From: Aphidius gifuensis
Lineage: Eukaryota > Arthropoda > Insecta > Hymenoptera > Braconidae
Assembly (NCBI RefSeq): GCF_014905175.1
Contig: NC_057790.1
Coordinates: 3,782,001 to 3,846,000, forward strand
Direction: 5' to 3'
DNA length: 64,000 nt
The position numbers and the translations under genes are program-made. The notes beneath the pieces were generated by a model. The model was given only the letters and a program-made list of their open reading frames with translations, was not told where the DNA came from and ran no database searches. The stretch's first letter is position 1, and each line of letters opens with the position of its first letter. Positions 53,801 to 63,190 of this stretch are shown here, piece after piece.

Positions 53801-54313
53801 CTCTATATATTTTAAATTCTTTTTTTTCAATACAAATTATTACTATTGTTTTATGTGAAAAATGACAATTTATCAAGCAACATAAACACAAATACAAAAA
53901 AATTTTCGATCAATTATTCTTGTACTTTTTAATGGAAAAAAATCTCAAAAATAAAAGAAAAAATAGAAAAAGAATAAAAATAATTGAATTTAATTTTTGA
54001 AAATTTTAGGATAATTATACTTAATTGTTGTCTAAATACTAGAAGATAAATTTCATGAAATTTTTGCTTAAAAATATTTTTTTTAGCAATATGGGGCTTT
54101 TGGCAAAAAGTACCGTATTTAAAAAAAAATTCCAATACAAGTATCCAACAAAAAAATCAGTCTCGTTAAATTAAAAATAAGGGGTGATAGTTTAAATATA
54201 CTTTTACACTATTTATTATTAATTATTAATAAATAAATTAATTATTTGTTCTTTTTTTTCATAAACAGGATGAAAAAAATCAAATCCTCACAACGAACGC
54301 ATGGCTCAAATTG
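17717..54313 (+). CDS. nAChRalpha6: Nicotinic acetylcholine receptor alpha subunit (alpha6/alpha7 group), 5' part, continues beyond window
   Basis: Three coding exons are visible: 17717-17867, 51007-51146 and 54269-54313. They join in frame (phases 1 and 0) into 112 residues: a signal peptide, then CGAHERQLLNDLLAKYNTLE, RPVANESEPLEVKF, GITLQQIIDV and DEKNQILTTNAWLKL. This is the N-terminal helix and first strands of the extracellular ligand domain of insect nAChR alpha5/6/7-type subunits, homologous to vertebrate alpha7. The YNTLERPVANESEPLEVKFG block fits Dalpha6-type subunits best, but alpha7 cannot be excluded from 112 residues. The Cys-loop, vicinal Cys pair and M1-M4 are not present before 64000. 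Role (family): pentameric acetylcholine-gated cation channel of neurons; alpha6-type subunits are the target of spinosyns. Intron 1 is 33,139 bp and intron 2 is 3,122 bp. The third intron exceeds 9.6 kb. Confidence 0.85.
17868..24361 (+). other. Receptor intron 1, part 1
   Basis: AT-rich intron sequence with long T runs and no recognisable gene. Slightly less AT-rich patches occur at 20160-20400 and 20690-20830. Two diverged copies of a dispersed repeat lie at about 21030-21120 and 21150-21220. The short frames here are low-complexity Phe/Ile/Lys strings from homopolymers. Confidence 0.55.
21030..21220 (+). repeat. Two tandem diverged copies of a dispersed repeat
   Basis: Copy A (about 21030-21120) and copy B (about 21150-21220) share the pattern GTxGTTTAAATAxTAGAAG followed by CATAATTxCATxAAATTTT. 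A third copy sits at about 54001-54090 in intron 2. No coding potential was seen; it is probably a decayed non-autonomous mobile element. Confidence 0.55.
24362..24396. repeat. 14-bp inverted repeat (hairpin)
   Basis: The left arm AAATTTCCATGTGT (24362-24375) pairs with ACACATGGGAATTT (24383-24396), with one G-T wobble and a 7-nt loop. It lies directly before an 80-codon frame at 24398. Confidence 0.8.
24398..24640 (+). CDS. Uncertain small ORF with signal-peptide-like start
   Basis: An 80-codon frame inside receptor intron 1. The N-terminus MVKLYIFKHILFLLYALRIC is a plausible signal sequence, and the remainder is fairly polar (includes QNHQVYRVNTAQNILTLYDT) rather than a homopolymer artefact. 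I recognise no family. An AATAAA-like string follows the stop within about 40 nt. It may well be chance; coding bias is not demonstrable by eye. Confidence 0.15.
   Translation: MVKLYIFKHILFLLYALRICVCYPDCLVTYSISNLNIKYNILGKYSLKQFLAYLQNHQVYRVNTAQNILTLYDTQNSSFM
24641..29039 (+). other. Receptor intron 1, part 2
   Basis: AT-rich intron. It contains a (TGA)8 microsatellite at 26441-26464 and a moderately less AT-rich stretch at 27230-27620. No gene was recognised. Confidence 0.55.
26441..26464. repeat. (TGA)8 microsatellite
   Basis: Eight TGA units, followed by a short AAC run. Confidence 0.9.
29040..34429 (+). other. Receptor intron 1, part 3
   Basis: It starts with a normal-composition island (29040-29160) holding AGGTAG...CTACCT and CCAGG...CCTGG short inverted repeats. 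A T- and C-rich 177-codon frame at 29622-30155 is low complexity and not believed to be coding. A better-balanced segment at 30480-30660 is listed under findings. The rest is AT-rich filler. Confidence 0.5.
34430..34540. promoter_or_regulatory. GC-richer island with RFX-like and CTCF-like motifs
   Basis: A 110-bp island in AT-rich intron. GTTGCTATGACGAC (34457-34470) resembles the RFX X-box palindrome GTTGCTATGGCAAC. AGAGGGTGC (34496-34504) matches the insect CTCF core AGRKGGCGC at 8 of 9 positions. Both are partial matches; a regulatory role is inferred. Confidence 0.3.
34541..36839 (+). other. Receptor intron 1, part 4
   Basis: AT-rich intron with a modest less AT-rich patch at 35270-35420. 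No gene or structured RNA was recognised. Confidence 0.55.
36840..36960. promoter_or_regulatory. GC-rich island inside intron 1
   Basis: About 120 bp with GCGCGC, CCCGGGC, GCCGGACTGGG and CCCGCGGGAT in otherwise A/T-dominated sequence. ATCCCG and CGGGAT form 6-bp arms around the core. The contrast with the flanks suggests a conserved regulatory element. No motif is specific enough to name a factor. Confidence 0.35.
36961..45379 (+). other. Receptor intron 1, part 5
   Basis: AT-rich intron. Notable are an island at 41270-41345 (CTGGCTCTTGGCCTCTGGCT), a (TA)n run at 43714-43730, and two small tandem repeats: GAAGCTATT units at about 44405-44425 and GTACCAAAA units at about 44521-44538. A 110-codon minus-strand frame at 43356-43688 has no recognisable features. 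Confidence 0.5.
45380..45424. repeat. 12-bp perfect inverted repeat (stem-loop)
   Basis: TTTCGTTGAAGG (45380-45391) and CCTTCAACGAAA (45413-45424) are perfect complements around a 21-nt loop that contains the palindrome CTCTAGAG. Confidence 0.85.
45425..48789 (+). other. Receptor intron 1, part 6
   Basis: AT-rich intron. It contains two direct TCACGTGG E-boxes (46175-46182 and 46202-46209), a (TA)n run at 46231-46247, a GT microsatellite at about 48033-48049 and many long T runs. No gene was recognised. Confidence 0.5.
48790..49067 (+). promoter_or_regulatory. Candidate alternative promoter with short signal-like ORF
   Basis: A normal-composition island 2 kb before receptor exon 2. TATAAA lies at 48873-48878. 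About 100 nt later an ATG in good context (ATCAATGG, 48978) opens a 29-codon frame ending at 49067, starting MELSSFIVCFIGFY, which is strongly hydrophobic. This arrangement could be an alternative first exon or a small peptide gene. A donor that would join phase 1 to exon 2 exists only as the weak GTTTTT inside the frame, so the link to the receptor is speculative. Confidence 0.25.
49068..51006 (+). other. Receptor intron 1, final part
   Basis: AT-rich up to the acceptor TTTTTTACAG before exon 2. CpG-containing islands lie at 49285-49350 (GATTGCGCAGATTTTGCGCG, NRF1/ewg-like half-sites) and 50460-50540. The latter has the perfect inverted repeat TAGAGTT-ACA-AACTCTA at 50480-50496. Confidence 0.5.
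51007..51146 (+). CDS. Receptor exon 2: N-terminal ligand-domain segment
   Basis: 140 nt, entry phase 1, exit phase 0, acceptor TTACAG and donor GTAAGT. It encodes ESNCGAHERQLLNDLLAKY, then NTLERPVANESEPLEVKFG and ITLQQIIDV, which is the N-terminal alpha helix plus strand beta1 of the Cys-loop receptor domain. The NES sequon (Asn in VANES) is a typical N-glycosylation site of insect subunits. Compared with common insect alpha6 sequences, Ile replaces Leu in FG(L)TLQQ. The identity to this family is the strongest in the window's right half. Confidence 0.93.
51147..54268 (+). other. Receptor intron 2
   Basis: 3,122 bp of AT-rich sequence between exons 2 and 3. The third copy of the dispersed repeat lies at about 54001-54090. 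I saw no second version of the 45-nt exon in it. Confidence 0.7.
54001..54090 (+). repeat. Third copy of the dispersed repeat family
   Basis: It shares ATTTTAGGATA, GTTGTCTAAATACTAGAAG and ATTTCATGAAATTTTTGCTT with the copies at 21030-21220, with scattered substitutions and small indels. Confidence 0.5.
54269..54313 (+). CDS. Receptor exon 3 (45 nt)
   Basis: It encodes exactly 15 residues, DEKNQILTTNAWLKL, phase 0 on both sides, with acceptor AAACAG and donor GTAAGT. Strand beta2 of the ligand domain is encoded by an exon of this size in insect alpha6-type genes. There, mutually exclusive versions are known: an ILTTNAWL type and an LLITNLWL type. This one is the ILTTNAWL type. Confidence 0.9.
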
Positions 54314-56058
54314 GTAAGTCTTATGAAATACATTTTCTTTTTTTCTCTAAACTGTATATATATTCATTTAGATATAAAAAAAATTAAAAAAAAAAACCAA
54401 CTATCATTCTTTATATAACATCACATATATCAAAGCTTTTATTATTAATCCCGATTCCCATACATCAAAGAGAATACAACAATAAAAAAAAAATTTACCA
54501 AGTTCAAGAAAAAAAAAATAGCAAGAAAAAATATCCAGTCAAATTTTCCTGTTCATATAAATAAAAAAAAAAATATATTTATATAGTATATCATGATGAA
54601 AGAACAGCTTAACGTCATGTGACATCGTTTTCTCATCATAAAGAGACCACGTTTTGGAATTACCAACTGACGAAACAAAAAAAAAATCACTATAATAGTC
54701 AAAAAAAAAATACAAAGACACAGTGATTTTTTTGCAACTGACATTTCGGGGTTATATTCATCGATGCATTAAAAATGCCTTTAGCATAGATAAAAAAATT
54801 CCCATGAGAAAAATAAAAAGGAAAAAAAAAAAATAAAAAAAATATAGTAGCTAAGAAAAGAGAGTATAGTAAAACAAAAAAAAAAAAGAATAAGGAAAAA
54901 AGTAAAAATAAAAAATCTTAGTACATTGCAACCTCGAGGGACAAATGCTAGTTGAGATCGTTTGCAGAACGTTTATCTAGAGCCAATTATGACGAGGGTA
55001 ATTTAAACTTGTCGTTTCTTGCCCACTATATTTTTATGTAATAAAAATATTATTATTAATATACATACATTTAGTTAACGGTATGAACACAGCTCAATCA
55101 TTTAATCTCATCTAAATTTGTCTTACTTGACTATTTCTCGACCCTAATATTAACAAAAGATTTAGCTCAAATAAAAAATAATTGTTATTTTCTTTGAATA
55201 AAAATAAAAGATAACATGTTTTGATAAATTTATTTTATATAATAAGTAAGTGAATATTTTTGCTATCAATATTTGTTTTTCTCTTTTTTTTATATGATGA
55301 TTCAAATATAAAAAAAAAAAGAAAAATTAATGATAGTGCTTATGAAAATTTATGTGTCAAAGTACATGATGACTTTGTACTGTGTAATTTACTTGATCAT
55401 CACGTACATGCATGATGTATATACGTGTCACAGTATGTCATATTTTATAAAATTTTAGCAAATGTAGATGAAGTTGAAAACGTTTTCGTAACACTCACGT
55501 TTTTAGATGATGAGACAAAATAACACTACTTTGGTAGAATTTTATACCATCAAGTAGAATACGTAAATATAAAATATTTATATTTTACAATTTTTCTTTA
55601 AATTATACACTCTAAATATTTTAAATTTTATTTATATAATTTTCATTATATAACACAATATAATTAAATTAAATGAAGTAATATTTTTTCTTTTTATTCA
55701 TCATATATTTTAATATTTGTTTGAGTAAAAATATTAAAATATAAATTGTCATTGTTATTCAAATACACTGATGTTTTTTTTTAATTTAAATTACATTATC
55801 TTCATTTTTTTTTTTTTTATAATTTTTAATTAATTTAATTTGTAATAACAATTTCAATTTGAAAATTAAAATAATGCAATTTGTTAAATAAATACTAGTC
55901 CAGTCAAAATACAATTAACTTATTAATTTTTTTTTCGTTTTTCTTAGAATATTATTATAATATTTTAATAACTTCATAATATATATGAGATGATAATTTT
56001 TTGTTCTTTTCTAATTTGAAAAATGACAAAATTTTATTAGATTGCGAATGAAATTTTT
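54314..56058 (+). other. Receptor intron 3, part 1
   Basis: AT-rich intron with long A runs. At 55401-55427 there is an imperfect inverted repeat CACGTACAT...ATGTATATACGTG. Shortly before it, CAAAGT...ACTTTG (about 55358-55377) forms a 6-bp inverted repeat. No exon was recognised. Confidence 0.55.
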
Positions 56059-56136
56059 AAGTGAGAGAAAAACAATGACCGGAAAATGTGCGGAAGACCG
56101 ATGATGTTTGTCCTTTTTATATAAGACGAGCACATT

Positions 56137-56153
56137 GGCGCGCTACGCGCGCC
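56137..56153. repeat. GC-rich perfect hairpin GGCGCGC-TAC-GCGCGCC
   Basis: 7-bp perfect arms and a 3-nt loop just after the left flank repeat. It is absent after the right flank copy. It is extremely GC-rich for this region. Confidence 0.9.
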
Positions 56154-56229
56154 TGTATCTATACCTTCTAAAAGGTTCATTGTTCATTGATTTTATAAAC
56201 ACAAGTATTATCATAAAAAAAAAAAAGAA

Positions 56230-57770
56230 TGAATAAATTGACGAAAAATTTTTTAAATTTATTTATTTACACGTAAATCACACATAATTCACACGAAATT
56301 TTTAGTCTAATAACATCAAGATTGAATGTTTACTGAAAAAGTTGTGCTACCTTAATATGTCAATTTTAAAAAAAAATATGAAAAATGATTAAAAAAATTT
56401 TGTTTTTGAATTATTTCTTCACACATAAAAAACACATAATTCGCACAAAATTTTGAGCCCAATTGCATCGAGATCCGATAATTATAGAAAAAGTTGTGCT
56501 ACCTTAATATGTCAATTTTTAAAAAAAATATAAAAAATATTTAAAAAAATTTTCTTTCAAATTTATTTCTTCACACATAAAAAACACATAATTCGCACAA
56601 AATTTTAAGCCCAATTGCATCGAGATCCGATGATTATTGAGAAAGTTGTGCTAGCTTAATATTTGAATTTTTAAAAAAAATTTAAAAAATAAAAAAAAAA
56701 TTTTCTTTTAAATTTATTTCTTCACACATGAAGAACACATAATTCGCACAAAATTTTAAGCCCAATTGCATCGAGATCCGATGATTATTGAGAAAGTTGT
56801 GCTAGCTTAATATTTGAATTTTTAAAAAAAATTTAAAAAATAAAAAAAAAATTTTCTTTCAAATTTATTTCTTTACACATAAAAAACACATAATTCGCCT
56901 AAAATTTCAAGCCCAATTGCATCGAGATCCGATGATTATTGAAAAAGTTGTGCTAGCTTAATATGTGAATTTAAAAAAAAAATATGAAAAATATTTTAAA
57001 AAATTTTGTTTTTGAATTATTCCTTCACACATAAAAAACACGTAATTCGCACAAAATTTTGAGCCCAATTGCATTGAGATCCGATGATTATTGAAAAAGT
57101 TGTGCTAGCTTAATATGTCAATTTTTAAAAAAAATATAGAAAATATTTAAAAGAATTTTCTTTCAAATTTATTTCTTCACACATAAAAAACACATAATTC
57201 GCACAAAATTTTAAGCCCAATTGCATCGAGATCCGATAATTATTGAGAAAGTTGTGCTAGCTTAATATTTGAATTTTTAAAAAAAATTTAAAAAATAAAA
57301 AAAAATTTTTTTTTCAAATTCATTTCTTCACACATAAAAAACACATAATTCGCACAAAATTTTGAGCCTAATTGCATTAAGATCCAATGATTATTTAAAA
57401 AGTTGTGCTAGCTTAATATGTAAATTTTTTAAAAAAATGTAAAAAATAAAAAAAAAATTTTCTTTCAAATTTATTTCTTCACACATAAAAAACACATAAT
57501 TCGCACAAAATTTTAAGCCCAATTGCATCGAGATCCGATGATTATTGAAAAAGTTGTGCTAGCTTAATATGTCAATTTTTAAAAAAAATATAAAAAATAT
57601 TCAAAAAAATTTTGTTTTTGAATTATTCCTTCATACATAAAAAACACATAATTCGCACAAAATTTTGAGCCCAATTGCATCAAGATCCAATGATTATTCA
57701 AAAAGTTGTGCTAGCTTAATATGTCAATTTAAAAAAAAAAAATATAAAAAATATCAAAAAAAATTTTGTT
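56230..57770. repeat. Ten tandem copies of a 151-152-bp unit
   Basis: The marker GTTGTGCTA begins at 56341, 56493, 56645, 56796, 56947, 57099, 57251, 57402, 57553 and 57705. Spacing is 152, 152, 151, 151, 152, 152, 151, 151, 152. Each unit also has CACACATAAAAAACACATAA, then TTCGCACAAAATTTT, GCCCAATTGCATCGAGATCC, and an A/T-rich tail. Copy 1 is the most diverged. Copies 2, 6 and 10 share a GTTTTTGAATTATT variant and most others share CTTTCAAATTTATT, giving a 4-unit higher-order period of about 606 bp. Confidence 0.95.
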
Positions 57771-57936
57771 TACTCGCTTTTTTTTGTTGTTTTTTCGTTG
57801 CTAACGAAATAAATAAAAAAATAATAGAAAAAGGCAAACAGAAAGAAATTTGTATGAGAGTAAGTGAGAAAAAAACAATGACCAATCAAATGTCCGGAAG
57901 ACCGATGATGTTTGTCCTTTTTATATTAGGAGAATA

Positions 57937-60900
57937 AGAAAATTGCAAAGCCAAAAACTTACTAAAAATTTACTAAAAATAATATAAAAGAAAAAAAAAA
58001 TAATAAAAGAGAATCAAAGGTTCAAAGGTACACTCATTCACCTTACCACAATTCTTTGCCAAAGAAAATTACACAATGACAAGAGGTATGTGCTCAACGA
58101 TGTGGCATGGAAATCACGTGAAACGAGATCAAGAAAAAAACAAGAGAAATAAAGAAAAAAAAATAGTGATTGTATTATGATGAGAGTAAATTTTTATGCT
58201 AGATGGGTATACAGAAAATCACGTTTCCCTTGGGCTTTGTTAAATTATCATAAGGTACTTACTTGCATCTGACGCTGTGCATATATTTTTGGATATCACT
58301 CAACGATAATGTAAATATGTATACTAGTAAAATTTTCTTATATGAAAATAAATTTCAATATTTTATTTTCTCGTTATTAAATTAAAAATAATATCAAATT
58401 TTTATTTTAATAAATAAAAAATTTATAATTTATTAACATCATTGATAATTTATAAGGTTAAAAATATTAAACAAATAGAAAAAGAATCCTAATAAATTCT
58501 AAAAGTCCTAATCCAACGATAAAATATTTTTTCCTATTTGTTTTTTTTTTGTCTAGTGTCCTGAAAAAAAATGGAGACGGTTGAATATTGGTATCGTTTT
58601 CAAGGGTCTCAAGAACCACTTTTGTACAATATTATTATTATATATTCATATACAAGTAATTTGACAGTTATAGTCTTGTGTGTATTTAAATTTTTCCTAA
58701 GTAAATATATTTTTATTAGACAGAATAACTTTGGCTGTCTCACTTTCGACCAAGTAACAACAGCAACAGGTTTTGAATGACTCTTGGGACGTGTGCGAAA
58801 ACAACTACCTATATTATATATACATACACATATACATAGACAATATAGACAAATAAAAAATTTCTGTTTTCTTTTTTTTTTATCTGTTTGACCAAAAAAT
58901 TGAACAACCTATATTTTATTACAAAAAAAAAAACAACTATTTATCATTTTTTTTTTTTTTATCGTATTACAGTATTATTTTTCATTGTTTTCTAAAAAAT
59001 TTGATAAATGTTTTTTTATTTAATTTAGTTCAATTATAAATTAGAAAAAAAAATCAAAAATAAATTTTGAAACATATTATTTCTTAAATTCCATGAATGT
59101 TTTTTTTCTTTTTTTCTTTTGGATACAATGATTTTTTTTTTGCTTTAATCTATTCAATAAAAATAAATTAAATTGATAAAAAAAAAAAAAATTAAACTAT
59201 TTTATTAGAATTATTATATACTTATATATTTATAGAAATAAAATATAATATTAAATTGCAAGTGAGTTTGCACAGCTTTCATGCTCGTTACTTGAAAAAT
59301 GTAAAATGAAGACTGTTAATGGTCTCAGTACCTGGAAAAGAATATTATATTAAAAATGAATAAGCACAATGTAAAAAAAGAAGAAAAAATAAGATGATAA
59401 AAAGAAATATAATAATAATAAAATAAAAAAATTAAATATAATGAAAAGAATACTCAAGTAGTTGAGATACTATGAAAATGCCATTACCTTTGTGTTATAA
59501 AATCCACGCTAGTTTTTAGAGAAAAAATAAATACAAGAGCAAAAAAGAAAAAGGTTTAAAGTTTTTTTTTTTGAAAGTGACGAGTGGGTCACAGAAACGC
59601 AGACAAGTATTGAAAAAAAAAAAAAAAAAATTATATACTATATATATTATGGTGTGTATAAAAGGTGACACAATACAAATAGAGAAGAAAAAAAAAAATT
59701 GAAGAAAGTATTATATGAAAAAATAAAAAATTGCTGAATGCATCATCTTGTCACTTGCCGGCACCGGATGAGATAAACTTGGCATATCTCATGTTACTAT
59801 ATTGCCACTTTTTTTTTTTTTTCTATCATTCACAAACACTCTTACAAAAATTGCCAAATATTACAATATTGACATTTCGATAAAGATATATAACGATACG
59901 TATAGAATAACAAAATCTGTTTTTTGAAAAAAAAAAAACTAAATAAATTGGGTATATGAAAGTAAATAAAAAAATTTAAGTAATAATTATCAATTTTTAT
60001 TTAATTTTTTATTGCAAATTATTGTTCTTATAATATACTGAAATTTATTTGATGAATTTTAATTAATAAAACCGAAATTTCAATTTTTTAAATTATTTTT
60101 TTTTTTTTTTTTATAAACAAATCTTGATATAAGGATTTATTATTTTTTTGCAATAAATAATACTTGGCCCAGGGAGAAAATTTTTTTTAGAATAGTTGAA
60201 ACATTTCTCTAATTGCCTGGAAAATTTAAAAAATATCTACCAACGCATTTTCTTGGGAGAATTTTAATAAAAAAGAATTCCATTTTTTTTTTTTTTTTTT
60301 GTATATGTATAAATTTGATAAAATTATTTAGCTTATTAAATTGTTAAAGATACTTAATCAATAAGTGTCAAATTGAGTTTGAAATTTGATACAATATGCC
60401 AGTCGATATGTTATATATTATTTTTATATAAATTTGTTTTTTTTTCCTCACAGCAACGATTTTTATTTTGTCGGTAATAGTGTTACTTTGATATTTGATT
60501 TAGTGTCGTATGTTGTTTCCAATCTTCCATGTAGACACACTCCATTGGGAAAAATATAATATATATACGTGAAGATATATAAACCACTTGAGAACGAATG
60601 AGCTTTTTTTTTTTTATTTCTGTTCAATGGGTAATCGAATCGGACTTTTTATTTTTCAAGTTATTCTAGTTAACAAAACTAACTCATAGATACTTTTCAA
60701 AATATATTAGATGTCATGGTATATAAGTTGTTAAACGGTGACAGTATTTTTTTAACACAATTACAAAACTTTTGAGAAATATATAGCTATGTATAAATCA
60801 ATTGAGCATGGTCTTTTATAAAAAATATAAAATAAAAATCTAATCTCAGTTAAGTGCATTTTTTAACTCTAAAATATACACCACATCTTACCACGTGATC

Positions 60901-62879
60901 ACATTAATATACAAACATTTATATAGATTTACAAAGTGCACATATATTCTTTTGAATTTTTTATTATTGAATGATCCTTCATTTGCCAAATATAAATATA
61001 TTATTTTGAAAATAAATTAATTAATAATGACCCATCAAAAGTGACTCGTAATCTTTGATTAAAATATAATTAATGATACTGTTAATTAATAAAAATATTA
61101 ATCATAAATACAAATTGACATAATTTAATTTATTTATGAAGAATTTAATTTTAAAATTAAATAATTAAATTATTAATGAATTTTTGTATTATCATTGTAA
61201 CAAGCATGTAAGAATTTATGTTCATACAAGTCACGTACTGTCGACCTTTCTCTCATCACGTTGTGACTAACAAATTTTACTAAAATACTGTTTTAATCAG
61301 GCTATATTATATTACAAGTAAAATATGTAAGCAGTAGTATTATTTAAATTGTGATTGCATTCAAAAAAAAAAAAAAAAAAAAAATACTAGAAATAATTAT
61401 AGAAATTTGATGTTTATATAAATTAATTAATTTTCATAATTAGTCATTTCATAATAACTCCTAAGAACAATTATTATTACAAAAGAAAAAAAATGATAAT
61501 TTATTCTTGTAATTTTATTTGAGAATTAATTTAAAAAAATTTATTTTTATTAATTAATTTGATAATATAAATTGATTGATTGTTCAAATAGTAATTTTTT
61601 GTTGATTAAAAACTACTATTTTTTAATTTTATTTGACAGATTTTTTTATTTATTATTAATTTAAATCATAAAATTTTATATTCAAGAGTTATTTCAAACT
61701 ATATAAGTATTTTTTTTTCTTATTAATTTTTTTTTGTACAGAATTAAATATATATATATAAAATCATAATTTACCAAGCTTTTCTTTAATATAGATATAT
61801 ACAGTGATAGTATACACTTAGTTTCTTTGATTCTGCAAGTTTATGCATAAGTGAACTCAAGAGACTACTACTGCTCATCAGTGTTGTCGTGACAAACTTT
61901 ACTTTTTATTATATTTTTTTTTTTTTTGCTCATTATGTCTCACTTGTTTTATAAAAAAAATTAACTTTTTATTTAAATTCATTCAGAGTTATTTTTTCAA
62001 CTTAAATAAAATACCATGAAATATATTTTATTTAAATTTTTAAAATACAATTGTTTTAGTTTTTTTTTTTTTTTTCTATTGTCAAAATATGACAATTATT
62101 AAATATAAAATTATTCATCTATTAAATACCTAGTTTATTAATAAATAATACTATTTTGTAGATTTTTTTTTTCGAGTAAATTATCAAATAGAAATTTTAA
62201 AAAAATTATTTTTTCGTAAATTTAATTTTTGACATTGTAATTCACATTGACCATATTTGAAAAATTCATATTAATCCATAGATTGCTGTTTACAAATTAA
62301 TTTTTCATATTATACATATTTCATATATCAAACATGCCAATTGCAAATACAAATTTAAAAAAAAAAATTTTTAATCATAATCAATTCATAAGTATCAATT
62401 ATTAATAAATTTTGTATAAAATTATTTTTTTTTCATTTCTTTTATATTCATTCAACTAAAAAAAAAAATGATAAATAAGTTTTATATTTTTGTATCGTCT
62501 ATCAAGTTCAATTCTCAGCCAATACTTGATTTTTTTTTTTTAAATAAAATCCACTTGAATTGGTTATTTCAACGAGTTAAAAGATACAAAAAAAAAAAAA
62601 AAAACTAAGTAAATAAAAGTTTGAGAAAACTTTAAAGTCATTAATGAGTTTTATCTACTTGGTACTTTTGAAAATATATATCCAACAACTCTTTAAGATA
62701 TTAAATAAAAACTTGTATATTATTTTAATTTTATTTTGAATTATTTATTATTCATTTTTTGATAAATATAAAAATATATTTGTCTAATATTTTTTATCGT
62801 AGCATATTTTTGTATTAAAAAATTAATTTAAATTGATGTATAAATGAAATAATTTGTAACACCTTGAATATAATAATCT
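57937..62879 (+). other. Receptor intron 3, part 2
   Basis: AT-rich intron with a normal-composition patch at 58020-58280. CACGTG lies near 60893. Otherwise homopolymer-rich filler. No exon corresponding to the next receptor segment (beginning EWNDYNLRWN in relatives) was found. Confidence 0.55.
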
Positions 62880-63190
62880 ATCGCAAAGTAAAGCCACTTG
62901 AATTATAAATTGAAACCCAGCCAATCTGTACCACTGCATAACCCGATAAATCTAATTATCCCCCGTGGCTGCCAATAATTTCATCGGCCTTACGAACATA
63001 CTTGAGTTTACCCTGTGCTACATATATACATCTACACCAACACATATTGATAGGAAGGCATATTCATCAATTGAGAACGTAGTGACATATTTGAGGATCC
63101 ACACGATCCAAGCATCGGAGTCCCAACGATCTCACTTGACATAATCGTGGTTCCCCTCAATCTTCAAATTCCAAGACCACTAAAAATAAC
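62880..63190. promoter_or_regulatory. 300-bp normal-composition island, candidate intronic enhancer
   Basis: This segment has many C/G dinucleotides and almost no homopolymers, in sharp contrast to both sides. It includes TAATTATCCCCC (homeodomain-like site), CGTGGCTGCC and CATCGGCC. There is no open frame of note on either strand. A conserved regulatory role is inferred from composition only. Confidence 0.3.

Larger units (their letters stand above)
56059..57936. mobile_element. Repeat-cored element: direct flanks around a ten-copy 152-bp tandem array
   Basis: A direct repeat of about 72 bp marks both ends (56059-56130 and 57862-57936). Within it 32 bp are identical (56091-56122 and 57895-57926), beginning CGGAAGACCGATGATG. 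Between the flanks lie a GC-rich hairpin, a short linker and ten tandem units. No transposase or reverse transcriptase frame is present. Central tandem repeats of about 150 bp are typical of Helitron-like non-autonomous elements (HINE/DINE-1 type), which would explain the hairpin. The flanks here are direct, not inverted, so the class is unproven. It may instead be a satellite-like array inserted or amplified between duplicated flanks. Confidence 0.6.

Noticed and set aside
56230..57770. CRISPR-like or gene-coding interpretation of the tandem array
   Set aside because: The whole 152-bp unit repeats with no variable spacers, in a eukaryotic intron, and every frame is interrupted. The short frame at 57665-57937 merely runs through the last unit.
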